This document shows positions 44,023 through 53,093 of a DNA stretch of 64,000 nucleotides, piece by piece. The notes beneath the pieces are model-generated. The model did not search any database. It was not told the DNA's origin and saw only the letters and a list, made by a program, of their open reading frames with translations. The first letter of the stretch is position 1. Each line of letters opens with the position of its first letter. This DNA comes from Marinilabiliaceae bacterium UBA5488 (GTDB taxonomy: Bacteria > Bacteroidota > Bacteroidia > Bacteroidales > Marinilabiliaceae). Position numbers and translations under genes: made by a program. The stretch covers positions 1 to 64,000 of the forward strand of contig DIPM01000017.1 in assembly GCA_002427105.1 (NCBI GenBank), in the 5' to 3' direction.

Positions 44023-46296
44023 TTATTTGACTAGCTTAATAGTTTGTTGCTCACCTTGAAACCTAACAAGCATAATATAAATACCCGAAGGCCAGGCACC
44101 CGTATATATGCGCTTGCCGCTAACTTCCTGAGAATACACCTTGCGCCCCAGGCTGTCGAACACGTCCACCATAAGAGGTGAAGAGAGGTTAATATCAAGA
44201 TATAACCATTCTTGCAGGGGTATGGGGTGGGCTCTGAGGCTCGTCAGCCACACTCCCTCAGTAGCAGATGCCGAATCAAAGACTCGGTCAAGCCATTCAG
44301 GATTGTCTATGTAGGGATTTCGATTCCCCTGTAAAGAATATATTTCCCTATTCCTTAAAGCCTCTTTCTGGCTTACAGGATCCTCGTGATGCCACTGAAT
44401 AAGCATCTCCAAAATCCATGGTTTCAGAGCAGGCCATGAGCTGCCATCAAGAATATCGGGTATCATACCTTGAGTACTCCATGAGGGACTAAGATGCATA
44501 TAGCGTGTAAGCACATAAAACCAGGCTCGTGCAAGGTCACCTTTATAACTATCCTGCGGTTCGAATACCATACCATCGAAAACAGAACCATACACATTGG
44601 TACCGAGCCTGCTCCCGTTAAGAGAGAGCCATTGCGGAAGCTCAACTTCACCAAAGCTAAAGTTACTTCGCATACTATTTACCAGCTTGTCTGAGGGGAA
44701 AATATGATGGACATCGGTGTACATGGTATCAGCATCACTTCCTCCCCACCAACTAACAGGCCAGCTATGTTCACGATTGTAAAATCTACCCTCTTCAGTA
44801 ACATCCACCCCTTTGTCCTGATCAGTGTATAAAGTGTACTCATACGGAGATTCCTCGCACTCGAGAGTTCCATAAACATCCCAAATCTTACCGTTAAATT
44901 TCAGGTCTGCATCGCCAAAAAGTGTCCAGATATCGCCATAAGACAGCACTGTGTGTTCATTTATCAATTGATGCAATTGCAACATAAGCTCTTTGCCTTT
45001 CCCATCAATACCCAGATAATAATTATCAGGAACAAAAGAGGATATCCCCTTTCCGCTAATATTAATCTCTGTCTCTAGTTCACCTGTCCGGTGAATTATG
45101 CTGCCCTTGTAGTCCTTAAGCTCATTGGGCACAAAACGCACGTAAACAGGCATATTATTAAACTCACGGTCACTGATTTGCAAACTCGCCTGATAGTTAG
45201 CATCGCAATCAAGGGAAATCAAAAAGCCCTCACTTGCTTGAAGCACTATATCTTCTGTAAGGCCTCCGACTGATAGATAATAAAACTGCACATCCGAAAC
45301 CTTGCCTGCTTCGACTTCCCTAAAAGGATAAAGTTCCCGACTTATTTGAATCCCTTCCACAAAACTTGCCTGGCGTAATACTAACTTGTAAACAGTCTTG
45401 TATTGGGGAGATTCAGCACTCACGGTGACTTGTAATACGTCTCCATCTACAAAGCTCACAAGCTCAAGCTCTGAGGGCTCAAGGTAAATTCCATTCAATT
45501 GGAAATCAATCTGCGATTCAGAGCTTAATGCCGTAAGCGCTGTTCCGGCAAACGTGCTGAAATCCTCAAGCTCGAGAACCGCTCCCGGATCGGTCTGTGC
45601 ATCGGCAACTTCGATTCCGCTAAGGCCCAACACCTCCACTCCGCCGACCAACCAGGATTTTAGACGCGATTCGGTAGAGATAAAACCCTCAGCAGCTTCC
45701 AGTCGCAAATTATCAAAACGACAATTGCCGCTGGTAGAGCTAGCGCCATCTACTACTATGCGAAGTAAAAAATCAGGGTTGTTATGCATCCCCGGCAAAT
45801 CGCTTACGACAACTTCGACAAGCTGGCCTGACTTCCAAGCGTTTTCCCATGCGGAAATATCTATAGTTTTGAGAGTAGTCCAATCTTGTCCACCGTTACT
45901 GCTATAATCTATACGCTGGCTGGTAAAGCCCGTGCCGGTCCTCCGCCCGGCATAGCTCAAGGTGTAAGATCCAGAAGGTATAAGCGGTGGTGATATGGCA
46001 AGCCAACGACCGTTATTAATGCTACCACTGCCGCCCTGGGGACAGAAGCTACCTCCTGCCTGTTCTCCTTCCAGGCCATTAATCATTGTTCCTCCGAAGG
46101 ACACCACATTGTCAAAATTATGAGTCAGCAGAGCTGTGCCCAGGTCGGCACTAAGAGGAGAACTCCAATTAAGGTCTTGGGAGGGTAAATTGTTAAAATT
46201 CCAGTATGCAATAGTTTGGGAGTGGAGGCAGGTCGGAACTGGAAGATTAAATGCGAGCACTGCCACGATTTTCAGTATAAGGTTGGGCTGCTTCAT
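44023..46296 (-). CDS. Secreted endonuclease I-family nuclease with T9SS sorting domain
   Basis: The protein has 757 residues. A signal peptide (about 1-27) is followed by a jelly-roll-like domain (about 30-205) and Ig-like domains. The endonuclease I (EndA/NucM) domain lies at about 430-670. Its features are REHSWPVSWWGG, DVHHIFPSD with the catalytic His, KGDLARAWFYVLTRY, IQWHHEDPVSQKE and GNRNPYIDNPEW. The last 70 residues are a type A T9SS sorting domain (VDVFDSLGRKVYS, PSGIYIMLVRF), which sends it across the outer membrane to the surface or medium. It probably scavenges extracellular DNA. It is monocistronic, downstream of frr. Confidence 0.9.
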   Translation of the reverse strand: MKQPNLILKIVAVLAFNLPVPTCLHSQTIAYWNFNNLPSQDLNWSSPLSADLGTALLTHNFDNVVSFGGTMINGLEGEQAGGSFCPQGGSGSINNGRWLAISPPLIPSGSYTLSYAGRRTGTGFTSQRIDYSSNGGQDWTTLKTIDISAWENAWKSGQLVEVVVSDLPGMHNNPDFLLRIVVDGASSTSGNCRFDNLRLEAAEGFISTESRLKSWLVGGVEVLGLSGIEVADAQTDPGAVLELEDFSTFAGTALTALSSESQIDFQLNGIYLEPSELELVSFVDGDVLQVTVSAESPQYKTVYKLVLRQASFVEGIQISRELYPFREVEAGKVSDVQFYYLSVGGLTEDIVLQASEGFLISLDCDANYQASLQISDREFNNMPVYVRFVPNELKDYKGSIIHRTGELETEINISGKGISSFVPDNYYLGIDGKGKELMLQLHQLINEHTVLSYGDIWTLFGDADLKFNGKIWDVYGTLECEESPYEYTLYTDQDKGVDVTEEGRFYNREHSWPVSWWGGSDADTMYTDVHHIFPSDKLVNSMRSNFSFGEVELPQWLSLNGSRLGTNVYGSVFDGMVFEPQDSYKGDLARAWFYVLTRYMHLSPSWSTQGMIPDILDGSSWPALKPWILEMLIQWHHEDPVSQKEALRNREIYSLQGNRNPYIDNPEWLDRVFDSASATEGVWLTSLRAHPIPLQEWLYLDINLSSPLMVDVFDSLGRKVYSQEVSGKRIYTGAWPSGIYIMLVRFQGEQQTIKLVK

Positions 46297-46402
46297 CGCA
46301 AATTGATTTAATAAAGATGTTGCAGAAAGTTATAACAAAAAATCAAACAGAAAAAACATTAATAGATTTAACAAAGAAAATACATAGCACTAATAATGAA
46401 CA

Positions 46403-46429
46403 GCAGCCGCCCCGTAATAGAGCGGCTGC
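46403..46429 (-). terminator. Hairpin after frr
   Basis: GCAGCCGC and GCGGCTGC form a perfect 8-bp GC-rich stem 36 bases after the frr stop. The T tail on the minus strand is poor. Confidence 0.55.
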
Positions 46430-46464
46430 CTTTCGTTATATGAACACATATTTTTTTATAGCTA

Positions 46465-47028
46465 CTATACAGTCATAATATCTTTCTCTTTTCTTTCTAA
46501 CAATTCGTCTATCTTTTTCATAAAATTATCAGTCAGCTTTTGAGCTTCTGTTTCAGCATCTTTCTCCATATCCTCAGGCAAACCATCCTTTTGAAGCTTT
46601 TTAAATTCATCAATTGCTTCACGTCGCAAATTGCGGATTCCTATTCGTGAATCTTCAACAAGCTTCTTCACTATTTTAACAAGTTCTTTGCGGCGCTCTT
46701 CGGTGAGTGGTGGCACGTTTATCCTAATAAGATCTCCGTTATTGTCGGGATTCATGCCCAGATTAGCCGCCATTATCGCCTTTTCAATTACTGCTATCAT
46801 GCCTTTCTCCCATGGCTGAATAGCAATCGTACGCGGATCAGGAGTGTTGATATTGGCAACCTGAGATAAAGGAGTCATTGAACCATAATAATCAACCATG
46901 AGGCCATCAAGCATTTTAGGATTGGCCTTTCCCGCCCTAACTTTAGCCATCTCCTTTTCCAGATGCTCAATCGTTCTGTTCATTTTTTCTGTGGTATCCT
47001 CAAGGACTAAACTTACTTCTTCTTCCAT
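46465..47028 (-). CDS. frr: Ribosome recycling factor
   Basis: RRF splits post-termination ribosomes together with EF-G. It has the normal length of 187 residues. Signatures are MAKVRAGKANPKMLDGLMVDYYGS, PLSQVANI, RTIAIQPW, NPDNNGDLIRINVPPLTEERRKELVK and the C-terminal helical RNLRREA stretch. A TATATTTG element (47092-47099, minus strand) lies 64 bases upstream, between frr and the cysteine-cluster gene. Confidence 0.97.
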   Translation of the reverse strand: MEEEVSLVLEDTTEKMNRTIEHLEKEMAKVRAGKANPKMLDGLMVDYYGSMTPLSQVANINTPDPRTIAIQPWEKGMIAVIEKAIMAANLGMNPDNNGDLIRINVPPLTEERRKELVKIVKKLVEDSRIGIRNLRREAIDEFKKLQKDGLPEDMEKDAETEAQKLTDNFMKKIDELLERKEKDIMTV

Positions 47029-47091
47029 GGTTATAATATATTAGATTTCACTTAAGCTAATTGCCTATTCACTATAATAGCAGCTAATTAG

Positions 47092-47099
47092 CAAATATA
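47092..47099 (-). promoter_or_regulatory. Probable frr -7 element
   Basis: TATATTTG on the minus strand. The TTG at 47116-47118 is 16 bp away, closer than usual. Confidence 0.45.
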
Positions 47100-47129
47100 G
47101 GAAAAAGTGGGGATACAAGTTATAACAAA

Positions 47130-47375
47130 TTACCTCTTTTCAAGACCCGACAGGATATCGATGGCTTCCTCCCGGCTGTTTCCGCAAAAAAGAGGCTCTG
47201 CCTTAAATCCCTTGCACACACGTGGACGCTCGGGAGAGTCAAAAATTTTACATTTTAAATCCTCGCTAAGATGGATGCACGGTATGCCTGCAGGCTTTCC
47301 AGAAGGCATCCCGGGTATAGGAGATGATATAGATATCACGATACAACAAGCTGCGCAATTTGCCCTGCATTCCAT
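47130..47375 (-). CDS. YkgJ-family cysteine-cluster protein
   Basis: A compact 81-residue protein with cysteines at 3, 7, 10 and 11, then CIHLSEDLKCKIFDSPERPRVCK and a further FC. This is the pattern of the zinc- or iron-chelating CxxxCxxCC family (YkgJ). The function is unknown, and binding of a metal or FeS cluster is inferred from the cysteines. It lies 46 bases after the DUF3108 gene on the same strand and upstream of frr. Confidence 0.8.
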   Translation of the reverse strand: MECRANCAACCIVISISSPIPGMPSGKPAGIPCIHLSEDLKCKIFDSPERPRVCKGFKAEPLFCGNSREEAIDILSGLEKR

Positions 47376-47421
47376 AACAAACTGATAAAATTAAGTATCT
47401 GATAAATCCTCTTCTCAGGGC

Positions 47422-48225
47422 TTATTGAGGCACGAAGCTGGAAAAGGGGTTTTGCAAGCCTCTGAACTGCTCCAGGTCGCATACAAATGCCCCAACCACC
47501 AGATTGAAACGAACGCGCACCGGAAGTTTGTTGGCATCGCGGGTAATCCATACCTGCATATCGTCATCATTCTTAAAAGCCCTGCCAACTTCGGTTACGG
47601 GCGAAAACTTGTAACACTCCATCATTCCAAAACGGGTCTTTATGGTTTCCAAACCCATATACCGTATTCGAAGGGGGAATACCTCATCTGCAAAGTAAGT
47701 ATTAAGAACAATAATCTGCCCCTTAACCATATTGTCGTTAAAGTGTTTTTCACGGCCAACATAGAATGCAGATATAATATCATAAATATCAGCTGTTACG
47801 TATTTCTCGCCCGAACGCTGGCTTGATACATGGGTAGAGTCTCTTCCATGCTTAAAAACTGCCTCGTTATACCATTTGTAGCGGCCTTCGCTTATGTTCC
47901 TAATGCTTTTAACAGGGTACATAGTTTTAGGGTCAAAAAAACTCTCATAGACATCCCTCACTCTGAAAATCTTATCAGTAAGTCCACTTGTATATCCACT
48001 GCCTACCATGTGATATACTCTTTTGTTATTTAACAGAGTGTCTTTTACAGTCAAAGAAGCGCGTCCGCCCGTAATAAAACCATATTGGAGGACGTATTGC
48101 AGTTCTTCACCGGGGCCAAATGATTTGGTTGGAACATTCTGCTTAAAAGGCACCTCAGCGCTTGCACTGCTGCCGACCATAAGCATAAATGCATAAGTAT
48201 ATAGAAAAGTTAAAAGGCGCTTCAT
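47422..48225 (-). CDS. DUF3108 secreted protein
   Basis: The protein has 267 residues: a signal peptide (about 1-22, ending SSASA) and a single DUF3108 domain, predicted all-beta (GEELQYVLQYGFITGGRASL, KIFRVRDVYESFFDP, FPLRIRYMGLETIKTRFGMMECYKFSP, DDMQVWITRDANKLPVRV). Proteins of this family are periplasmic or outer-membrane-associated with unknown roles. It precedes the cysteine-cluster gene and could share its transcript. Confidence 0.85.
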   Translation of the reverse strand: MKRLLTFLYTYAFMLMVGSSASAEVPFKQNVPTKSFGPGEELQYVLQYGFITGGRASLTVKDTLLNNKRVYHMVGSGYTSGLTDKIFRVRDVYESFFDPKTMYPVKSIRNISEGRYKWYNEAVFKHGRDSTHVSSQRSGEKYVTADIYDIISAFYVGREKHFNDNMVKGQIIVLNTYFADEVFPLRIRYMGLETIKTRFGMMECYKFSPVTEVGRAFKNDDDMQVWITRDANKLPVRVRFNLVVGAFVCDLEQFRGLQNPFSSFVPQ

Positions 48226-48432
48226 ATGATAATAGTTTAATAATTAAAAACTATCCCGCATACACATAATCATCTAAAAATTCACAAACTCTATTCTTTC
48301 AAGATTGCAAGTAAGTCATTATTCCAAACAATCTATAAGTCTTTATACAAATTGTGAGCCCTTCTTGTTTCAGATTTCAGATTATGTCATATCATTAAGC
48401 GCAACTCCTTGTATTTGCGAGGCTTACAGGAG

Positions 48433-49128
48433 TTAAAAAAACTTGTTTTTTGGTGTCGTAGCAACAAAATTCTTTAAATAAAAGGGCTCGAAATATGCTA
48501 CATCTTCAAATTTCCCGACCTTATATCTATCCTTTGCAAGCGGAACCATTGCCGATGCCAAAGGTACAATCCCGTCAATAAAAAAAGCACTTGGATTAGC
48601 AATAACAGAGCTGCATTTAGGAGCCCCGTCCCCGAAGTAGTAGGTAGGTCGTGCCGACCTAATATCTGCGAAACTATTTTCATCAATAATCTCGGCAGCC
48701 ACAGGTCTTTCCTCCTCAAGCGCTTTATTATAAAGTGCTGAATAAACCTCCATTCGGCGGGCATCAATCATCGGACAAAGCAGGGCCTTTTCTTCTATTT
48801 CCGGATGCTTTTCCAAAAAGTTTGCTGCCAGCACTTCAAGAGAAGGTAGAGCAATAAGAGGAATACCCGCTCCGTAGCAAATTCCCTTACTTACCGATAC
48901 TCCTATTCTAAGACCGGTATATGAGCCCGGCCCGCTGCTTACTGCTACAGCGTCAAGCTTTTCAGCCGTGACATTCGCTTGCTCCAATAAGCTTTCAATA
49001 AGACCAGTAAGTTTCAAAGAGTGGGAGTTTGGAGTATCTTCCCTTAAGGAGCTTATTAGCTTACCTTTAAGAGCTAATGCAACCGAACAAACAGCAGTAG
49101 AAGTCTCTATGCAAAGTATATTAGCCAT
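48433..49128 (-). CDS. tsaB: tRNA t6A synthesis protein TsaB
   Basis: TsaB pairs with TsaD in threonylcarbamoyl-adenosine (t6A37) formation on tRNAs that read ANN codons. The 231 residues have the ASKHA fold: ILCIETSTAVCSVAL, the DAVAVSSGPGSYTGLRIGVSVSKGICYG stretch, and the central CPMIDARRMEVYSALYN. Length is normal. A TATTTTTG element (49148-49155, minus strand) is 20 bases upstream. No tsaD, tsaE or tsaC gene is in the window. Confidence 0.94.
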   Translation of the reverse strand: MANILCIETSTAVCSVALALKGKLISSLREDTPNSHSLKLTGLIESLLEQANVTAEKLDAVAVSSGPGSYTGLRIGVSVSKGICYGAGIPLIALPSLEVLAANFLEKHPEIEEKALLCPMIDARRMEVYSALYNKALEEERPVAAEIIDENSFADIRSARPTYYFGDGAPKCSSVIANPSAFFIDGIVPLASAMVPLAKDRYKVGKFEDVAYFEPFYLKNFVATTPKNKFF

Positions 49129-49147
49129 TCATCAATGATTATGGCTA

Positions 49148-49155
49148 CAAAAATA
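49148..49155 (-). promoter_or_regulatory. Probable tsaB -7 element
   Basis: TATTTTTG on the minus strand, located after the efflux-operon terminator and 20 bases before the tsaB start. Confidence 0.45.
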
Positions 49156-49189
49156 ACAATATTATTCTTGTCGGGAGAAAATCTTAAAA

Positions 49190-49215
49190 TACCGCGCGTA
49201 TTATTACGCGCGGTA
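49190..49215 (-). terminator. Terminator of the efflux operon
   Basis: TACCGCGCGTA and TACGCGCGGTA make a perfect 11-bp stem with a 4-base loop, 11 bases after the TolC-family stop. It is followed on the minus strand by a T-rich stretch. Confidence 0.8.
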
Positions 49216-49225
49216 AAAGCTAATT

Positions 49226-50569
49226 CTATAATACCAACTCTTTCCCTTGGTAGAAATCCAGAATCTTAAGACGCAGCAGATAGGTGTATTTTGCCTGAAT
49301 AAAATCTGATTCAGCCTTCATAAACTCTGTCTTTGACACGTTATAATCAACGACATTAACCATACCGACATTGTAGCGCTGCTCAGTATAGCGAAACGAT
49401 TCGCGGTAAGAATCAGCTGCTATTTGACCGGCCTCGTACTGGCGAAATGCTGCCTGCGCATCTGCATGAGCCTGCTCGATCTCCTTGCGTAAGGTTTGCT
49501 TCTCCTGCTCCAGAGTATATTGAGAGTTCATCAATCCGATATTGGCATTTTTCACTCCCTTACGAGCCGACAGCCCGTTAAACAAGGGGATGCTAAGGCT
49601 AAGCCCATAATACTGAGAGGCATTATCCTTAAAACTCCGGCTAAAATCAAAATTTTGCATACCATCATATTTGCTTACATAGGTTCCCCACCCAACATTA
49701 AACGATAGGCGCGGCCATAAATATCCTTTGGCAATATCAACATCTTTGTTGCTACTTTCCAAACGATATTCAGAAGCAGAAATTTGAGGAAGATTGTTGA
49801 CAGCATAATCAAATACGGCATCAGCAGCACCAAGCGGAACAGCTGAAAGCTCAGGTAATTCAGGGATAACTATATCAAAGCTGTCGCCTGATTTCAAATC
49901 AAGAGCGTGTTTCAGATCTAGATAAGAAAGCTGTAAATTATTCTCCAATTGCGTTACATTAAGGGTTTCCCGGGCAGCCAAAGATTTGACCTCAAGGAGG
50001 CTGCCTTCGGGAAGAGTTCCTGCCTGCACTAGCTTTTCGGTTCTTTCCACCTGAAGATTAATTGTTTCAAGTTGCAACTTGGCAGCTGCCAGTAGCTCTT
50101 TATCGAATAGGATCTGGGTGTAATAGGAAGTTATGGCAAGGGCCAAATCATTTTCAGTCTTCTTGGCATCAGCCACGGCAGCCTTCCAATCAGCCCGGTA
50201 CTTTTTGACACTATTACGGCGCGTAAAACCTTCAAAAACAGGAGTTACGGATGATATGCCAAAATTCCCGTCTTTGGTTGTAACGTCGATTATCCGAAAG
50301 GTATTTTCATCACGAACACTTCCGCTCTGAGTACGATAGCTACCATTGGCATTTAGATTTGGCAAAAGGTCAAGTTTCTTTTGCTCTTGCTGGTTATAAG
50401 CATAATCAACGTTCAGTTTTTGGCGTTTAAGCGCCAAATTATTTTCACGGGCATACTCTATGCATTGTTGCAAACTCCACTTAGTAGGCAGAGAGGCGCT
50501 TTCCTGAGCTTGACTTGGAATCAAGGCAAACAGGGCAATTATTAAAAGATAATGTTTTATGGTTTGCAT
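49226..50569 (-). CDS. TolC-family outer-membrane efflux protein
   Basis: The protein has 447 residues with a signal peptide (about 1-21, ending SQAQ). The two-repeat OEP structure follows: WSLQQCIEYARENNLALKRQKL opens repeat one, coiled-coil helices alternate with beta strands, and VGMVNVVDYNVSKTEFMKAESDFIQAKY is the family's near-C-terminal stretch. Trimers form the outer-membrane channel of tripartite pumps. It is the last gene of a five-gene efflux operon, 99 bases after the adaptor. Confidence 0.93.
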   Translation of the reverse strand: MQTIKHYLLIIALFALIPSQAQESASLPTKWSLQQCIEYARENNLALKRQKLNVDYAYNQQEQKKLDLLPNLNANGSYRTQSGSVRDENTFRIIDVTTKDGNFGISSVTPVFEGFTRRNSVKKYRADWKAAVADAKKTENDLALAITSYYTQILFDKELLAAAKLQLETINLQVERTEKLVQAGTLPEGSLLEVKSLAARETLNVTQLENNLQLSYLDLKHALDLKSGDSFDIVIPELPELSAVPLGAADAVFDYAVNNLPQISASEYRLESSNKDVDIAKGYLWPRLSFNVGWGTYVSKYDGMQNFDFSRSFKDNASQYYGLSLSIPLFNGLSARKGVKNANIGLMNSQYTLEQEKQTLRKEIEQAHADAQAAFRQYEAGQIAADSYRESFRYTEQRYNVGMVNVVDYNVSKTEFMKAESDFIQAKYTYLLRLKILDFYQGKELVL

Positions 50570-50668
50570 ACTATTGTAAATTTCGATATCGCATAAATAA
50601 GGGATAAAAAAAATATGTGACCAGACTACTTGAAAACAAGCTGTAATCGGCGCTAAGCTGCGCCGGAA

Positions 50669-51751
50669 TTATATAGCCGGCACTTTTACTTTATCCTCAG
50701 CTTTCAGGCCTTCAAGAAGCTCAACATTAAGCCCATCTGAAAGGCCTATTTTCACAAGGCGCTTTTCAAACTTCTGGGGTTCTGTCTCCACCTCAACAAA
50801 AATCGAATCCCCACTGAACTGAAGGACCTTTTCATTAATAGCAAGGACGCTGTCACGACGATCGAGCACGATATCGGCATTTGCGCTATAACCGGCTCTG
50901 ATAAACTGATTCTCTTTCAGCTTCATGGCAGCCTTTATTTCAAACTGAATGGCACCTCCTTCTTCCACTCCTTTGGGGGATATATACTCCAGATAAGCAT
51001 CGAAGGCATCACCTTCAATAGCGCCAATAGTCATAAGCAGGTGCATTCCTTCTTTAATCTTTCCTACTTCAGTCTCGTCAACTTTCCCTTTAAAAATCAT
51101 CTCTCCCATATCGGCAACATAGGCAACTGTAGTCCCGTCATTAAAGGTGTTACTTTTAATAACTGAGTTACCCTCTTCAACAGGCACATCGAGCACCATG
51201 CCACTAATAGTAGAGCGAATAACAGTATTTGTCTTTGAACCCATCTTCTTTGTTACCCCTTCCTGAATCAACTGAAGATGATTCTCGGCAGCCAGCAAAT
51301 CTTCCCGGCTGTTTTTATAACGAAGTTCCTCTGCCTGGTACTCACTCAAGGCAATAACTTTTTGCTCGAATAGCTCTTTCATCCTGTTAAAATCAACTTC
51401 AGCATTCTCAAAGGCTAAACGCGCCTTATTAACACGACTTTCAGCATCATTTACCTGAACCATTTCAGGTATAATCTGAATTCGGGCAATTATATCACCT
51501 TGTTTGATGAGCTCTCCTGCCTCTACATAGATATCGGTAATAATCCCTGACTCCTGAGGCTTTATGGCAATCTCTTTGCGCGGGATAACAGACCCTGTCG
51601 CAACAGTCTTTTTAATTATGTTGGTAGTAAGCGGCGACTCAATCTCATAAGCTACCGGCGCTTTTTTTGATTGTTTATACAAATATACAAACACCCACAC
51701 TACAAGCGCTGCAAAAAGCAACAAAACAGCAAGTTTCAAAATTCGTTTCAT
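50669..51751 (-). CDS. MacA-type periplasmic adaptor subunit
   Basis: The protein has 360 residues: one N-terminal membrane anchor (about 7-25), a lipoyl half (TGSVIPRKEIAIKPQESGIITDIYVEAGELIKQGD), a coiled-coil hairpin (about 100-170), the second lipoyl half (IRSTISGMVLDVPVEEGNSV) and a beta-barrel domain. It links the MacB-like ABC permeases to the TolC channel. All parts that the orphan adaptor at 21407-22288 lacks are here, so this is the functional reference. It is 21 bases after the second permease gene. Confidence 0.92.
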   Translation of the reverse strand: MKRILKLAVLLLFAALVVWVFVYLYKQSKKAPVAYEIESPLTTNIIKKTVATGSVIPRKEIAIKPQESGIITDIYVEAGELIKQGDIIARIQIIPEMVQVNDAESRVNKARLAFENAEVDFNRMKELFEQKVIALSEYQAEELRYKNSREDLLAAENHLQLIQEGVTKKMGSKTNTVIRSTISGMVLDVPVEEGNSVIKSNTFNDGTTVAYVADMGEMIFKGKVDETEVGKIKEGMHLLMTIGAIEGDAFDAYLEYISPKGVEEGGAIQFEIKAAMKLKENQFIRAGYSANADIVLDRRDSVLAINEKVLQFSGDSIFVEVETEPQKFEKRLVKIGLSDGLNVELLEGLKAEDKVKVPAI

Positions 51752-51772
51752 CCCTAAATAGTTTAAAAATTA

Positions 51773-53053
51773 TTATTCATATCTTAATGCTTCTATTGGT
51801 TTGATGCGTATAGCCTTACGCGCCGGAATCAGACCGGCAAAAAAGCCTATAACTATCAGAATGCCCAAAGACATCAACGCCATGGGCAGACCAATCTCAG
51901 GATTTTTAAAAAAGGTTCCCTGATCTGATGTATTGGCAGCTTCGGCTGCTTTAATAGCTACATCGGCCAACTGCAACACAAGGGTGCCGAAAGCAAGTCC
52001 CAAAAAGCCTGCTATAGTTGTCAAAAACACTGATTCGGTGAGGATCTGCCCTACAATGGTAAGCGGCTTTGCTCCAATTGCGCGCTGGATACCGATTTCC
52101 TTGGTGCGCTCTCTGACAATAACAAGCATAATATTGCTTACCCCCACTGCACCGGCAATTAATGTTCCTATACCGACTATCCAAATCAAGACGGAAATTC
52201 CAAGGAAGGCATAGCCCATGGTCTTCACCATTTCTTCAACATTTACATGGCCTGAAGCTTCAAGATCATCGGGGGCTACAGAATGCCTCTCCTTCAACAG
52301 TGCAGTGACTTTCTCTACCGTTTCAGCCACGCTTTCTCCATCGTGTGCAGTAAATCCGAAAAAATGAACCCTGTCGCCGTAATTAAAGGTCTGCTGCATC
52401 GTACTAAAAGGCAATGAAACGACCTCCTCCTTGTTGGCTCCTATCTGAATATTAGGGTTTTTTGTCTTTGCCACTCCTATAACCTGAAACCATACCCCAC
52501 TAACTCTCAGATACTCTCCGGTAGGGTCTTGGCCCTTATCAAACATCACCTCATATACTCTCTCCCCAATCACGCAGACCTTTCGTTTATGCAAGATGTC
52601 CATCTCGTTAATATACCTTCCGTAAACCATCTCATTAGGGTCAATAAGATTGTACTCGGGAACCTCCCCGTTTACAGTAAAAGAACCGGTTTTGAGACCT
52701 CTGACAACATTTTCACCTCCCGAAATATTCCAGCCCTGAAGCTTTGGAGCCAGGATGTCAACTTCAGGAACGCCACGTCTAATGGCTTCCATATCGTCGT
52801 TATCAAACTCCCACCATCGTCCTTGTTTAAAACCTTTGTATGCCTTCGTGGTGTTATTTGTCCAAACAAAGCCGCTGTTTGTTGCAAAATCCTTCATGCC
52901 TTCGGTCATGCCGTTGAGAAGCGCATTGCCTGCACCTGTCATGGTTACCAGCATAAATATGCCCCAAAATACACCGAAGGCGGTAAGGGCACTGCGCAAC
53001 TTATTCTGTTTTATGGCACTGAATATTTCCTGCCATCTATCTCTGTCAAACAC
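51773..53053 (-). CDS. MacB-type ABC transporter permease (second of two)
   Basis: The protein has 426 residues. N-terminal TM1 (about 20-42, LRSALTAFGVFWGIFMLVTMTGAGNALL) is followed by a large periplasmic MacB-PCD domain (about 45-270) and three C-terminal helices of the FtsX core, with the coupling region ERTKEIGIQRAIGAKP and the end IPARKAIRIKPIEALRYE. No ATPase is fused, unlike E. coli MacB. It is about one-third longer in the periplasmic part than LolC-type permeases need be, and lies 40 bases after its paralogue, with which it may form a heterodimer. Confidence 0.93.
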   Translation of the reverse strand: MFDRDRWQEIFSAIKQNKLRSALTAFGVFWGIFMLVTMTGAGNALLNGMTEGMKDFATNSGFVWTNNTTKAYKGFKQGRWWEFDNDDMEAIRRGVPEVDILAPKLQGWNISGGENVVRGLKTGSFTVNGEVPEYNLIDPNEMVYGRYINEMDILHKRKVCVIGERVYEVMFDKGQDPTGEYLRVSGVWFQVIGVAKTKNPNIQIGANKEEVVSLPFSTMQQTFNYGDRVHFFGFTAHDGESVAETVEKVTALLKERHSVAPDDLEASGHVNVEEMVKTMGYAFLGISVLIWIVGIGTLIAGAVGVSNIMLVIVRERTKEIGIQRAIGAKPLTIVGQILTESVFLTTIAGFLGLAFGTLVLQLADVAIKAAEAANTSDQGTFFKNPEIGLPMALMSLGILIVIGFFAGLIPARKAIRIKPIEALRYE

Positions 53054-53093
53054 TATATTATAAGTTTATAGTTTATACTAAAGATTCAGATTA

